Source of the DNA: JAWKRB01 sp041389885
GTDB taxonomy: Bacteria > Myxococcota_A > Polyangia > Polyangiales > Ga0077539
Length of the DNA stretch: 64,000 bases
Reading direction: 5' to 3'
NCBI GenBank assembly: GCA_041389885.1
Contig: JAWKRB010000017.1
Coordinates: 1-64,000 of the forward strand
The notes beneath the pieces are model-generated. The model was given only the letters and a program-made list of their open reading frames with translations. It was not told where the DNA came from and did not search any database. Shown one piece after another: positions 57,144 to 64,000 of the stretch (positions are counted from its first letter, which is position 1; each line of letters starts with the position of its first letter). A program made the position numbers and the translations under genes.

Positions 57144-58193
57144 GTGTGGTCACGAAGCGCCTTCGCCGTGTTTCTCTGCGTCTTCGGCTGCGCGCAGGCG
57201 GCCCTCGCGCAGCCCACGCCCGAGCCGACGGCGTTGGGGAGATCGCTCCCCCCGCCTGCGCGACCGACGGCGCTGCGCGCGGGGCTCTACCTCCTCGCGC
57301 TGACGCGGCTGAGCCCGCCGAACGAGGCGTTTCCAACCTTTCACGCCGAGCTCGGGCTCGACGCGCGCTGGCATGACCCGAGGCTCGCCTGGCGCGACGA
57401 CTCGGGTGAGAGCGAGCGGACCTACCTGGGCGCCCAGGTCGACGCCCTCGCGCAACGAATCTGGTGGCCCGAGCTGGAGCTCGAGAACCTCGAGGGCGCC
57501 CGGCAGGTCGAGAGCCGCGAGCTGACGATCGCGCGCGACGGCTCCGTGGAGTACATCGAGCGCTTCGGCGCGACCTTCTCGACCCGCGTCGACCTGCGAC
57601 GCTTCCCCTTCGATCAACAGACGCTGCAGGTCCACCTGGAGTCGCTCCCGTGGAACGAGGACAGCCTCCGCCTGCTGCCCCTCGACGAGCGCAGCGGCTT
57701 CGAGCCCGCGCAGTCCTCAACGGAGTGGCGGGTGCTCCGTGCGCGGGAGCGCGTCGCGTCTCGACGGGAGATCCGCTCAGACACCCGCTTCTCGCGCTTG
57801 TCTCTTGAGATCACCGTGCAGCGGCTGCCGTGGTTCTACCTCTGGAAGATCGCGCTCCCGCTGCTGCTCGTGGTGGCCATGGGGTGGTCCTCGTTCTGGA
57901 TGACCGGCGAAGGCGCCCCGACGCGGCTCCAGCGCGCGTTCATCGCGACCCTCAGCGTGGTGGCCTTTCACCAGGTGGTCTCGCAGAACCTCCCGCGCAT
58001 CGCCTACCTCACCTTTCTCGACGGCGTGGTGTACCTGGCCTTCGGCTCGGCGGGGCTCACGGTCGTGCAGATCATCGTGACGCACCACCTCGGCGCCGAG
58101 CGCGCCGCGCGCCTCGACCGCGCGTGTCGGGTGGGGTTTCCGCTGGCCTTCGCGGCGATCCTCGTGGGGCTCTGGGTGTTCTTTCACCGCTGA
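57144..58193 (+). CDS. Pentameric ligand-gated ion channel homologue
   Basis: A 349-residue membrane protein from GTG 57144 with a signal peptide (FAVFLCVFGCAQAALAQ). The extracellular beta-sandwich domain (about 45-228) contains the Pro-loop RRFPFDQQTLQVHLES (FPFD at 154-157) without the flanking cysteines, as in other bacterial members such as GLIC and ELIC. Four transmembrane helices follow: about 230-254 ending MGWSSFW, 261-282 (the pore-lining M2 by position), 287-314 starting with NLPRIAYLTFLDGV just before it, and 330-348. It should form a pentameric ion channel in the inner membrane. Ligand and ion selectivity cannot be read from the sequence. Confidence 0.92.
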   Translation: MWSRSAFAVFLCVFGCAQAALAQPTPEPTALGRSLPPPARPTALRAGLYLLALTRLSPPNEAFPTFHAELGLDARWHDPRLAWRDDSGESERTYLGAQVDALAQRIWWPELELENLEGARQVESRELTIARDGSVEYIERFGATFSTRVDLRRFPFDQQTLQVHLESLPWNEDSLRLLPLDERSGFEPAQSSTEWRVLRARERVASRREIRSDTRFSRLSLEITVQRLPWFYLWKIALPLLLVVAMGWSSFWMTGEGAPTRLQRAFIATLSVVAFHQVVSQNLPRIAYLTFLDGVVYLAFGSAGLTVVQIIVTHHLGAERAARLDRACRVGFPLAFAAILVGLWVFFHR

Positions 58194-58271
58194 GCGGCCG
58201 CAGGGAGCGGCGGGGGAGCGCGGAGCGGCGATCGGCTCGGGAGGCGCGGACGACTCCGCTACGCTGGCGCC

Positions 58272-58451
58272 ATGGACGGCGTGAAGACTGGCGTGACGGA
58301 GGGCAGCGGGGTCGACGAGCAAGGCGTTGATCGCGAGCAGATCCGCGCGCTTCTCCGCCGCCCGCCGGAGCAGCGCCTCGCCGCCCTGCAGGCGATGGTG
58401 GACTTCATCGCCGAGGCGCGCCGTGGCCGACGAAGCACCGCGCTTCGCTAA
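58272..58451 (+). CDS. Small protein, unknown, antitoxin-like in appearance
   Basis: A 59-residue reading frame from ATG 58272 to TAA 58451. Its centre, REQIRALLRRPPEQRLAALQ, followed by AMVDFIAEARRGR, has the look of short helical proteins that precede nucleotidyltransferase-type genes in some genomes. Here the next frame is only 34 codons and overlaps it, so the partner may be lost. The identification is weak. Confidence 0.45.
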   Translation: MDGVKTGVTEGSGVDEQGVDREQIRALLRRPPEQRLAALQAMVDFIAEARRGRRSTALR

Positions 58452-58527
58452 GCTCGTCGCGCGCCTCGCGGAGTATCGACACGACCCGCGTAAGTGGACG
58501 CCGGGGGGCGGCAACGCGACGGGATGA
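58423..58527 (+). CDS. Very short reading frame, possible gene remnant
   Basis: A 34-codon frame from GTG 58423 to TGA 58527, VADEAPRFAKLVARLAEYRH onward, overlapping the previous small gene by 29 bases. It may be the remains of a longer partner gene, or be joined to the previous frame by a frameshift. It stops 26 bases before the inverted-repeat element. Confidence 0.25.
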   Translation: MADEAPRFAKLVARLAEYRHDPRKWTPGGGNATG

Positions 58528-58562
58528 CCGGACTGATCGTGCTGGCTGACCGAGGGGTCACC

Positions 58563-59005
58563 GCAGGGCGAGCGCATCAATTCCTCATTGGATTCAATGG
58601 ATTTGTCGCAGGCGGAGAGGCTGCCCCCTTCGCTCGCCGGGCGCTCCCTGCGGTCGCTGGCTCGCTGAAGTGGGAGCCTGAACCTGGGCGCCCCCGCCGG
58701 GGCGGGGGCTGACCGGGCGATCGTCGCGCGCGTGCCGCGCACGACGGTGGGGTGATCGATCTTCGCGATGGAACTGCGGCGGCAGCTCACGGCGGAACAT
58801 CCCGCGAACCCTTCACACACCGTCGGGTGTGGAACACACCCGGCGTGCGCCCGGTCAGCCCCCGCCCCGGCGGGGGCGCCCAGGTTCAGGCTCCCACTTC
58901 AGCGAGCCAGCGACCGCAGGGAGCGCCCGGTGAGCGAAGGGGGCAGCTGAAAGCGGTGAGCACTGTTTCCATTGAAACCAATGAGGAATTGATGCGCTCG
59001 CCCTG
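58563..59005. mobile_element. MITE/REPIN-like element with long inverted arms
   Basis: A 443-base non-coding element. The left arm (58564-58719) and right arm (58848-59005) are inverted copies. They begin with a perfect 28-bp match (CAGGGCGAGCGCATCAATTC...), then about 30 diverged bases, then about 99 bases identical but for one change. Each arm contains a GC palindrome of the form GCCCCCGCC/GGCGGGGGC. A 9-bp sequence, GGGGTCACC, flanks the element at 58554-58562 and 59006-59014 in direct orientation, as expected of a target-site duplication. The 128-base core encodes nothing. There is no transposase, so it would need to be moved in trans. Confidence 0.8.
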
Positions 59006-59086
59006 GGGGTCACCGTCTGCCCGGGCCTCTTCGGGCGCGCTTACGGCCGCGGTCCCACGGCCGATCCGCTTGAGAGCCTCGCGACC

Positions 59087-62000
59087 TCAGCCGTCCCGCG
59101 TCCCTCCCCGCAGCACCGTGATCGTCGCGCCCGCGCCGCCGACCTCGTCGAGGGCGAAGGTCTCCCTCGCGCCCCCTTCGCTCGCGAAGGCCACCAGCGC
59201 GTGCATGTGCGCGAGCCCCTTCGACGCCTCGGGGTGCGTGAGCACGTCGAACGACGGCTCCAACAGCGGCCTCGGGAGAAACACCACGCACTTCGCCCGC
59301 GCCCGGCTCACCGACACGTTCAGCCGCGGGAGCGAGTAGATGAAGCCCGCCTCCTGCAGCGCCGTCTCGGGGTCGCTCACGCCGTAGCTCACCAGCACCG
59401 CCTGCGCCTCCTGCCCCTGCATCTTGTCCACCGTGTCGACGAAGGGGCGGTAGGTCCACGCGCGCCGCGCCGCGAGCTCAGTGCGAATCGCGCGAATCTG
59501 CGCGTGGTGCGGGCTCACCACGAAGAGCCCGCGCTTCCAGAACGACGCGTCGTCGGCGAAGGCACCCGCGCTCACGGCGTCGCCCATGCGCGCCCGAAGC
59601 GCGTCGGCGAGGGCGGCCACTAGCGCGGCCTCCACCCGGTTCTCCGTCGCCGCGCGCACGCCGTCGCTCACGCAGAGCACCAGCGGGTGATCGGGCGAGA
59701 GCACGCACTCGACCAGCCGCTCGAGCTCCGTCTCGGGCGCGCGCGTCGGCGGCGCGAGGGCGAGGCGCTGCGCGGCGATCTCCGCGGTCGCGGGGCGATA
59801 CGCGGGGGAGTACAGCGTGTCGGCCGAGAAGCGCGAGAGCGTGGCGTTCATGCGCCAGTTCTCCGCGAGCTGCGTGGTGTAGGGGCGAGCAGGGTCCTGC
59901 CGCGCGCGGAGCCACGCGAAGACCGAGTCGTGAATTCCAGGGAGCCCGTCGTCGGGCGCGGGGTACCTGCCCTTGAGAATGGGCGGGAGCTGCAGGTCGT
60001 CGCCCGCGAGCACGAGCCTCCCGCCCGGCGCGAGGGCGACGGTGGCCATGGCGAGCTCGCCGAACTTCATCTGCGACGCCTCGTCGATGATCAGCACGTC
60101 GAAGGCGTCGGCGCCGGCGTCCATGACCTTGCGAAGCCCGTGCACCGTCGCGCCCAGCACCACCTGGAGCCCGTTGAGCTCGAGGACGTGCTCGCGGTCG
60201 ATGGTGTCGAGAGACTCTCCCTTCGGCGTCTTCGTGGCGTCGAACTTGAACACGTCGAGGCCGGGCGCCTCGGGGTCGCTGTCGAGCGCGCGCACGAGGC
60301 CCGCGAGCACGTTCTCGATGGCCGCGTGGGTGAAGGCCGCGACGGCGACGCGCAGGGTCGCGCCCGTCGACGCGTAGGCCCGCGCCAGGCGGGAGATGGC
60401 CTCGACGAGAAAGTGCGTCTTGCCGGTGCCGGGAGGCCCCCACACGAGGGAGAGGCGGTGCGCGAAGAGGTGCGCGAGGGCCCGCGACTGGCTCGGCGTG
60501 AGGCCGGGTCGGGCCTCTTCGCGCGCGGCGGCGCGCGCGAACGCTCGCGAGCGCAGGATCGCGTCGGCGAAGGCCCGCGGGTCTCGCAGCAGGGCGAGAA
60601 AGTCGGCGTCGTCGTCGGCGTCGATGTCCCTCACCCGCGCCACGATGCGGTCGGAGATGAAGTCGGTCACCCTCCGCGCCAGCGCGAAGCGCGCGCCCCG
60701 CGAGACCGTCACGCCGCCGCTGTTGGGCCCGCCGCGCTCGAGCACGAGCTCGGTCACCAGCCCGCTCCGGGGATCGACGGTCTTGTCGACCACGCGCGCG
60801 ATCTGCACGTCCTTCGTCGAGTAGAGCTGCTTGCGGCGGGCGTAGTCGTCGTAGGCCATCTGCGCGCGCTCGCCCTCTTCGGTGTCGGGGGTGAGCAGTC
60901 GGTCCCAGAACCCGTCGAGGTCGACGAGGCTGTCGTCGAGGGCGATCCCCACGCGCCAGCGGTCGCCGCCGAGGTGCTCCAGCGGGATGCGCGAGCCGTC
61001 GCGCTCTCGCTCACCCCGCGGGCGCGTGCGCGAGCCGCGAGACTCGAGCGCGCTGACCAGGGCCTCGTAGCGGGTCACGAAGGCGACGCGGGAGAGCTCG
61101 ACGTGACGGAGGTCGAGCCGCCCAGGGAGGGAGAACTTCGGGGGCCAGGCGAAGAGCCGGTCTTTGATCGCGTGGCGCAGGCCCTCGACGACGTTGCCCG
61201 CGGCCCAGAGCCGCGCCCTGAGCCGCCGCTCGACCCAGGTCGTGGCGTCGGCGTCGACGCCGTTCCACGCCAGAAAGACCGCGTCGCTCTTGAGCGCGTT
61301 GGAGAGCACGAAGTCGAAGAGCCCGTCGCGCTCGTACGAGAACTCGTAGTCGGGGTTGGGCAGCGCGCGGGCGACCTCGGCCAGGTGAAACGCCACCGGC
61401 GCGGGCAGCGCCACGAGCTCTCGCAGCACGCTCGTGAGCACCACCACGGGGAACGGGACCTCCGCTCCCGGGTGCTCGTCGGCCTGCAGCACCCCCTCGT
61501 TCTGAAAGTGAAAGAGCAGCTCCAGCGCCTGGGTCTCGGTCGCCGGGTCGCGCAGCGCCTCGAAGAGCAGGTCGTGGAGGTTGGACTCTTCGTAGGTGTC
61601 GTAGACGTAGGTCTGCAGGGTCTTCTGCTTCGCCCACGGGCTCTTCGCGTTGGCCTGGTGCACCACCAGCAGCTCCTCGTGCAGCGCGAGCACGAAGTCT
61701 CTCCGCACCCGCGCGCAGTCGTCGGGGCTCCGGGCGACGAAGACCTCCGTGCGCGAGCCGGTGCCGTAGAGGTCCTTGGCCTTGGCGCGGGAGAATCCGG
61801 CGGCGTAGGCGCGGCCCGCGAGGGGCTCGGTCTGCACCGTCACCACGAGCTTCACGTGCTCGAACACCGGCACGCGAATCGACGAGCCCCCGTGCGGGAT
61901 CACCCTGTCGCTCACGATCGCGTCGACCGCGTTGAGCAGACGGTCGCGGCGCCCTCGGAGCGAGCCGCAGTCGTCGAGGGTCTTTCCGTAGGGGTCGTCT

Positions 62001-62884
62001 TCGAGCCGCGCCGACAGCTCGTCGAGGGTGTTCACCGGCGCGAGCTCTGCCCGCGCCTCGCGCAGGTGCACCCGGCCGCCCACGGAGAGGTACGGCAGCA
62101 GCGAGACCGAGCGCGTGCGGTCGGCCTCCTCGCGGCAGTGGTCGTAGTACTCGCACCACTCGCAGCGAAAGAAGAGGTGCCAGGCCGCGTCTCCTGGGGG
62201 CGAGGCGAGCACCGCGGGCACGCGGTCGCGGAGAAAGTCTTCGACCACGCCGCGGGTGAGCGCGAGGGCCACGGGCTCGGGCTCGGGGCGCTCAAAGAGC
62301 CAGATCGCGGCCTCGTCGAGGTCGACCTGCAGCGCGATCCCCCAGCGCGCCAGGGCCTCGCGCAGGATCAGCGCGTAGAGCGTGACCTGCACCCGGTGGC
62401 TGGCCTTGAGCGCGTCGCTGGCCTTCACGTCGATCACCCGCACGCGCGCGACGCCGTCGTCGCCCTCGACGCACGCGAGCAGGTCGGGTCGGCAGGGCGC
62501 GAAGCCCACCAGCGCCGGGTCGAGCCCGTAGCGCGCGAGGAACGACGGCGGCGCCGCCAGGGTGGGCTGGTAGAGGTACTCGCCTGGGCGGAGGGCGCGG
62601 AGGGCCTCGCGGGTCTCGTCGTCGTCGAGCACGCGGTCTCGCAGGGGGCCCGAGCCCGCGCCCAGGCGCACGCGCCCGCGGAGGTGCTCCGAGACCACCG
62701 TCTCTTCCCACCGGTAGCCCCCCTCGAGGATCGCCGCGGTGATCGGGCTCGCCTCCCTGGCCGCGGCGGGCACGCCCTCGGCCGCGGCGCGGGACTTCGG
62801 GGTCGCGTGAAAGCGCAGGTGGCGCTCGCACTCGTGAAAGAAGAAGCGCGCGACGCGCGAAGGGCTCAAGAAGAATTTCGGCAC
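59087..62884 (-). CDS. RecB-like nuclease fused to Dna2/UPF1-type SF1 helicase
   Basis: About 1265 residues. The N-terminal part is a RecB-type PD-(D/E)XK nuclease, with VIDVKASDALKASHRVQVT near 151 and a cysteine group CEWCEYYDHC near 245 that probably belongs to an Fe-S cluster as in Dna2/AddB. The C-terminal half is a superfamily 1B helicase: LTPSQSRALAHLFAHRLSLV, Walker A GPPGTGKT near 815, LIIDEASQMKFGEL near 931, LAGDDLQLPP, and motif VI LPRLNVSVSRARAK near 1190. I prefer GTG 62884, preceded by AGGGGG; an ATG at 62950 would add 22 residues unlike the family. It could act in repair or in phage defence. The gene is isolated, next to a mobile element. Confidence 0.88.
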   Translation of the reverse strand: MPKFFLSPSRVARFFFHECERHLRFHATPKSRAAAEGVPAAAREASPITAAILEGGYRWEETVVSEHLRGRVRLGAGSGPLRDRVLDDDETREALRALRPGEYLYQPTLAAPPSFLARYGLDPALVGFAPCRPDLLACVEGDDGVARVRVIDVKASDALKASHRVQVTLYALILREALARWGIALQVDLDEAAIWLFERPEPEPVALALTRGVVEDFLRDRVPAVLASPPGDAAWHLFFRCEWCEYYDHCREEADRTRSVSLLPYLSVGGRVHLREARAELAPVNTLDELSARLEDDPYGKTLDDCGSLRGRRDRLLNAVDAIVSDRVIPHGGSSIRVPVFEHVKLVVTVQTEPLAGRAYAAGFSRAKAKDLYGTGSRTEVFVARSPDDCARVRRDFVLALHEELLVVHQANAKSPWAKQKTLQTYVYDTYEESNLHDLLFEALRDPATETQALELLFHFQNEGVLQADEHPGAEVPFPVVVLTSVLRELVALPAPVAFHLAEVARALPNPDYEFSYERDGLFDFVLSNALKSDAVFLAWNGVDADATTWVERRLRARLWAAGNVVEGLRHAIKDRLFAWPPKFSLPGRLDLRHVELSRVAFVTRYEALVSALESRGSRTRPRGERERDGSRIPLEHLGGDRWRVGIALDDSLVDLDGFWDRLLTPDTEEGERAQMAYDDYARRKQLYSTKDVQIARVVDKTVDPRSGLVTELVLERGGPNSGGVTVSRGARFALARRVTDFISDRIVARVRDIDADDDADFLALLRDPRAFADAILRSRAFARAAAREEARPGLTPSQSRALAHLFAHRLSLVWGPPGTGKTHFLVEAISRLARAYASTGATLRVAVAAFTHAAIENVLAGLVRALDSDPEAPGLDVFKFDATKTPKGESLDTIDREHVLELNGLQVVLGATVHGLRKVMDAGADAFDVLIIDEASQMKFGELAMATVALAPGGRLVLAGDDLQLPPILKGRYPAPDDGLPGIHDSVFAWLRARQDPARPYTTQLAENWRMNATLSRFSADTLYSPAYRPATAEIAAQRLALAPPTRAPETELERLVECVLSPDHPLVLCVSDGVRAATENRVEAALVAALADALRARMGDAVSAGAFADDASFWKRGLFVVSPHHAQIRAIRTELAARRAWTYRPFVDTVDKMQGQEAQAVLVSYGVSDPETALQEAGFIYSLPRLNVSVSRARAKCVVFLPRPLLEPSFDVLTHPEASKGLAHMHALVAFASEGGARETFALDEVGGAGATITVLRGGTRDG

Positions 62885-63116
62885 CGACACCCCCTGCGGC
62901 CCAACGCCCCAACGCGCTGCGCATCGACGCTCCGTAGCTCGCGCAGGCACAGCTAGACCGATCGAACGCGCCCCGCAAGCGAGCGCGCGCGCAGAGCGCC
63001 CACGGCGTGACGCCGCGCATACGCGACGACCTCGCCGACAGGCCCCTCGGTCGCGAGGCGAGGCGCGCTCCGGGCCAGCGCTGGCCTCAACCCTTCCGAT
63101 CCCCTGTGGAGAGGAA

Positions 63117-64000
63117 CTAGCGCCGCGCGGGGCGCCTGCTCCGCAGGGCCTCGTCGATGCGCTGGGTGAACTCCTCCAGGGGGCGCGCGCCGGCGAGGTA
63201 GCGACCGTTGATGAAGAACGCCGGCGTGCCGATGCGCGCGCCGGCGGCGGCGACGGCGGCGATGTCGTCTCGGATCACGCCCTCGTGCACGCGCCCGTCG
63301 AGGGCCGCGCGAAACCGCGGGAGGTTCAGGCCCGCCTGCGCGGCGTAGCGCTCGAGGTCGTCGCGCTCGAGCCCTCCGGCGCGCGCGAAGAGCAGGTCGC
63401 GGTAGCGCGCGAAGCCCTGCGCGCCGCGCTGCACGAAGGCCTCGTGCGCGGCCTCCGCGGCCAGGGCCGCGTGGGGGTGAAACGCCAGCGGATAGTTGCG
63501 CCACACGAAGCGCACGCGCCCGCGGTAGCGCCGCTGGAGCGCCGCGATCGTCGGCGCCACGCGGGCGCAGAAGGGGCACTCGAAGTCGGTGAAGTGCTCG
63601 ATCACCACCGGCGCGCGCGCGGGGCCGAAGCTCGGCGCGCGGCGCGCGGGTCGCAGCGCGTAGACCCGACCGGGGTCGTCGGGCGACGGCGCGTTCACCC
63701 GGCGCACGTCGGCGTCGGCGAGGGCCATCATGGCGTCGTAGCGCCCCTCGTCTCCGACGCCGGGGTGGGCGCGGGAGTACGCCTGCGCCCGCGCCTCGGC
63801 CGCTTCGATCGCGGTCACGAAGGCCGCCTCGGGCTGCGCCCCGGTGAGGCGCGCGCCGTTGATGAAGAAGCTCGGCGTGCCGCGCGCCTCGAGGCGCTCG
63901 GCCAGGCGCATGTCGGCCTCGACGAGCGCGGCGTGGGAGCGCTGGTCGAGGGCCGCGCGGAGCCGCCCGACGTCGGCGCCCGCGTCGAGGGCGTAGCGCT
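63117..64000 (-). CDS. Tandem DsbA-family thioredoxin-fold protein, N-terminus outside window
   Basis: The visible 293 codons run off the right edge. The C-terminal module is a complete DsbA/DSBA-like domain: VVIEHFTDFECPFCARVAPT with a CPFC active site, FVWRNYPLAFHPHAALAAEA, and IGTPAFFINGRYLAGARPLE at the end. Before it, RLEARGTPSFFINGARLTGA is the end of a second domain of the same kind, so the protein has at least two modules in tandem. It probably acts in the periplasm in disulfide chemistry; a signal peptide would lie beyond the window. The ATG at 63911 is internal and not the true start. Confidence 0.85.
   Translation of the reverse strand, partial: RYALDAGADVGRLRAALDQRSHAALVEADMRLAERLEARGTPSFFINGARLTGAQPEAAFVTAIEAAEARAQAYSRAHPGVGDEGRYDAMMALADADVRRVNAPSPDDPGRVYALRPARRAPSFGPARAPVVIEHFTDFECPFCARVAPTIAALQRRYRGRVRFVWRNYPLAFHPHAALAAEAAHEAFVQRGAQGFARYRDLLFARAGGLERDDLERYAAQAGLNLPRFRAALDGRVHEGVIRDDIAAVAAAGARIGTPAFFINGRYLAGARPLEEFTQRIDEALRSRRPARR

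Noticed and set aside
57777..58820. Minus-strand open frame spanning the ion channel end and the inverted-repeat element
   Set aside because: It crosses the non-coding element and is antisense to the channel gene; no protein features.
59687..62956. 1089-codon plus-strand open frame
   Set aside because: It lies opposite the helicase-nuclease, whose motifs are all intact; very high GC leaves long antisense frames open.

Overview
The window is about 64 kb of very GC-rich DNA from what is most likely a myxobacterium (Myxococcota; a Polyangia/Sandaracinus-like member is my guess). Pointers to this are the MYXO-CTERM-type tail and Myxococcus-type cysteine-rich repeats on a huge thrombospondin-type-3 (TSP3) surface protein, a zinc-ribbon Ser/Thr kinase with a large regulatory tail, many unassigned lipoproteins, mitochondrial-type EF-G, a high share of GTG starts, and almost no A+T-rich intergenic DNA. 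I see no rRNA, tRNA, CRISPR array, prophage or transposase gene.

Layout. 0-5.7 kb, minus strand: a GHKL/Hsp90-like ATPase coupled to a gene cut by the window edge, EF-G (fusA), and a three-gene run of small secreted proteins. 5.8-11.2 kb: the TSP3 surface protein gene, split by two single-base deletions. 11.3-16.4 kb: a pyrimidine-catabolism-like locus, with an operon (mmsA-type dehydrogenase, beta-ureidopropionase-like amidase, WlbA/WbpB-like sugar dehydrogenase) divergent from an NCS1 nucleobase transporter. 16.4-22.8 kb, plus strand: lipoprotein, pyrD, an exported protein, Maf, YggS and a large acyl-CoA dehydrogenase. 22.8-28.3 kb, minus strand: a tightly coupled operon of mostly unknown genes (membrane proteins, SurA-like lipoprotein, roadblock-like protein, degenerate glycosidase-like barrel, unknown protein) ending in a zapA-like gene; the last two genes carry four single-base deletions. 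28.3-34.9 kb: Ser/Thr kinase, PD-(D/E)XK-like membrane nuclease, rpsT, CAP-domain protein, HEAT-repeat protein, outer-membrane-like protein. 34.9-35.6 kb: a structured gene-free region. 35.6-41.8 kb: lipoprotein, ClpA/B-like AAA+ protein, agmatine deiminase and N-carbamoylputrescine amidase (putrescine synthesis), RlmI-like methyltransferase. 41.8-54.8 kb: hybrid sensor kinase, a beta-helix protein with a thioredoxin-like insert, metallo-hydrolase, organophosphate antiporter-type MFS protein, CYTH protein, a histone H1-like/PADR1 zinc-finger protein, Mrp/ApbC ATPase, and membrane proteins. 55-58.2 kb: secreted phosphoesterase, DUF2461 protein, and a pentameric ligand-gated ion channel homologue. 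58.5-59.0 kb: a MITE/REPIN-like inverted-repeat element with a 9-bp flanking duplication. 59-64 kb: a RecB-nuclease/Dna2-like helicase fusion and a tandem-DsbA protein cut by the right edge.

Best candidates for something undescribed: the coupled unknown operon at 22.8-28.3 kb, the H1-like/SAP/PADR1 protein, the beta-helix protein with an inserted thioredoxin-like module, the ClpB-like protein with a dead first ATPase ring, the inverted-repeat element, and the alternative stem-loops at 35.5 kb. All functional calls come from reading motifs by eye; no database search was run.
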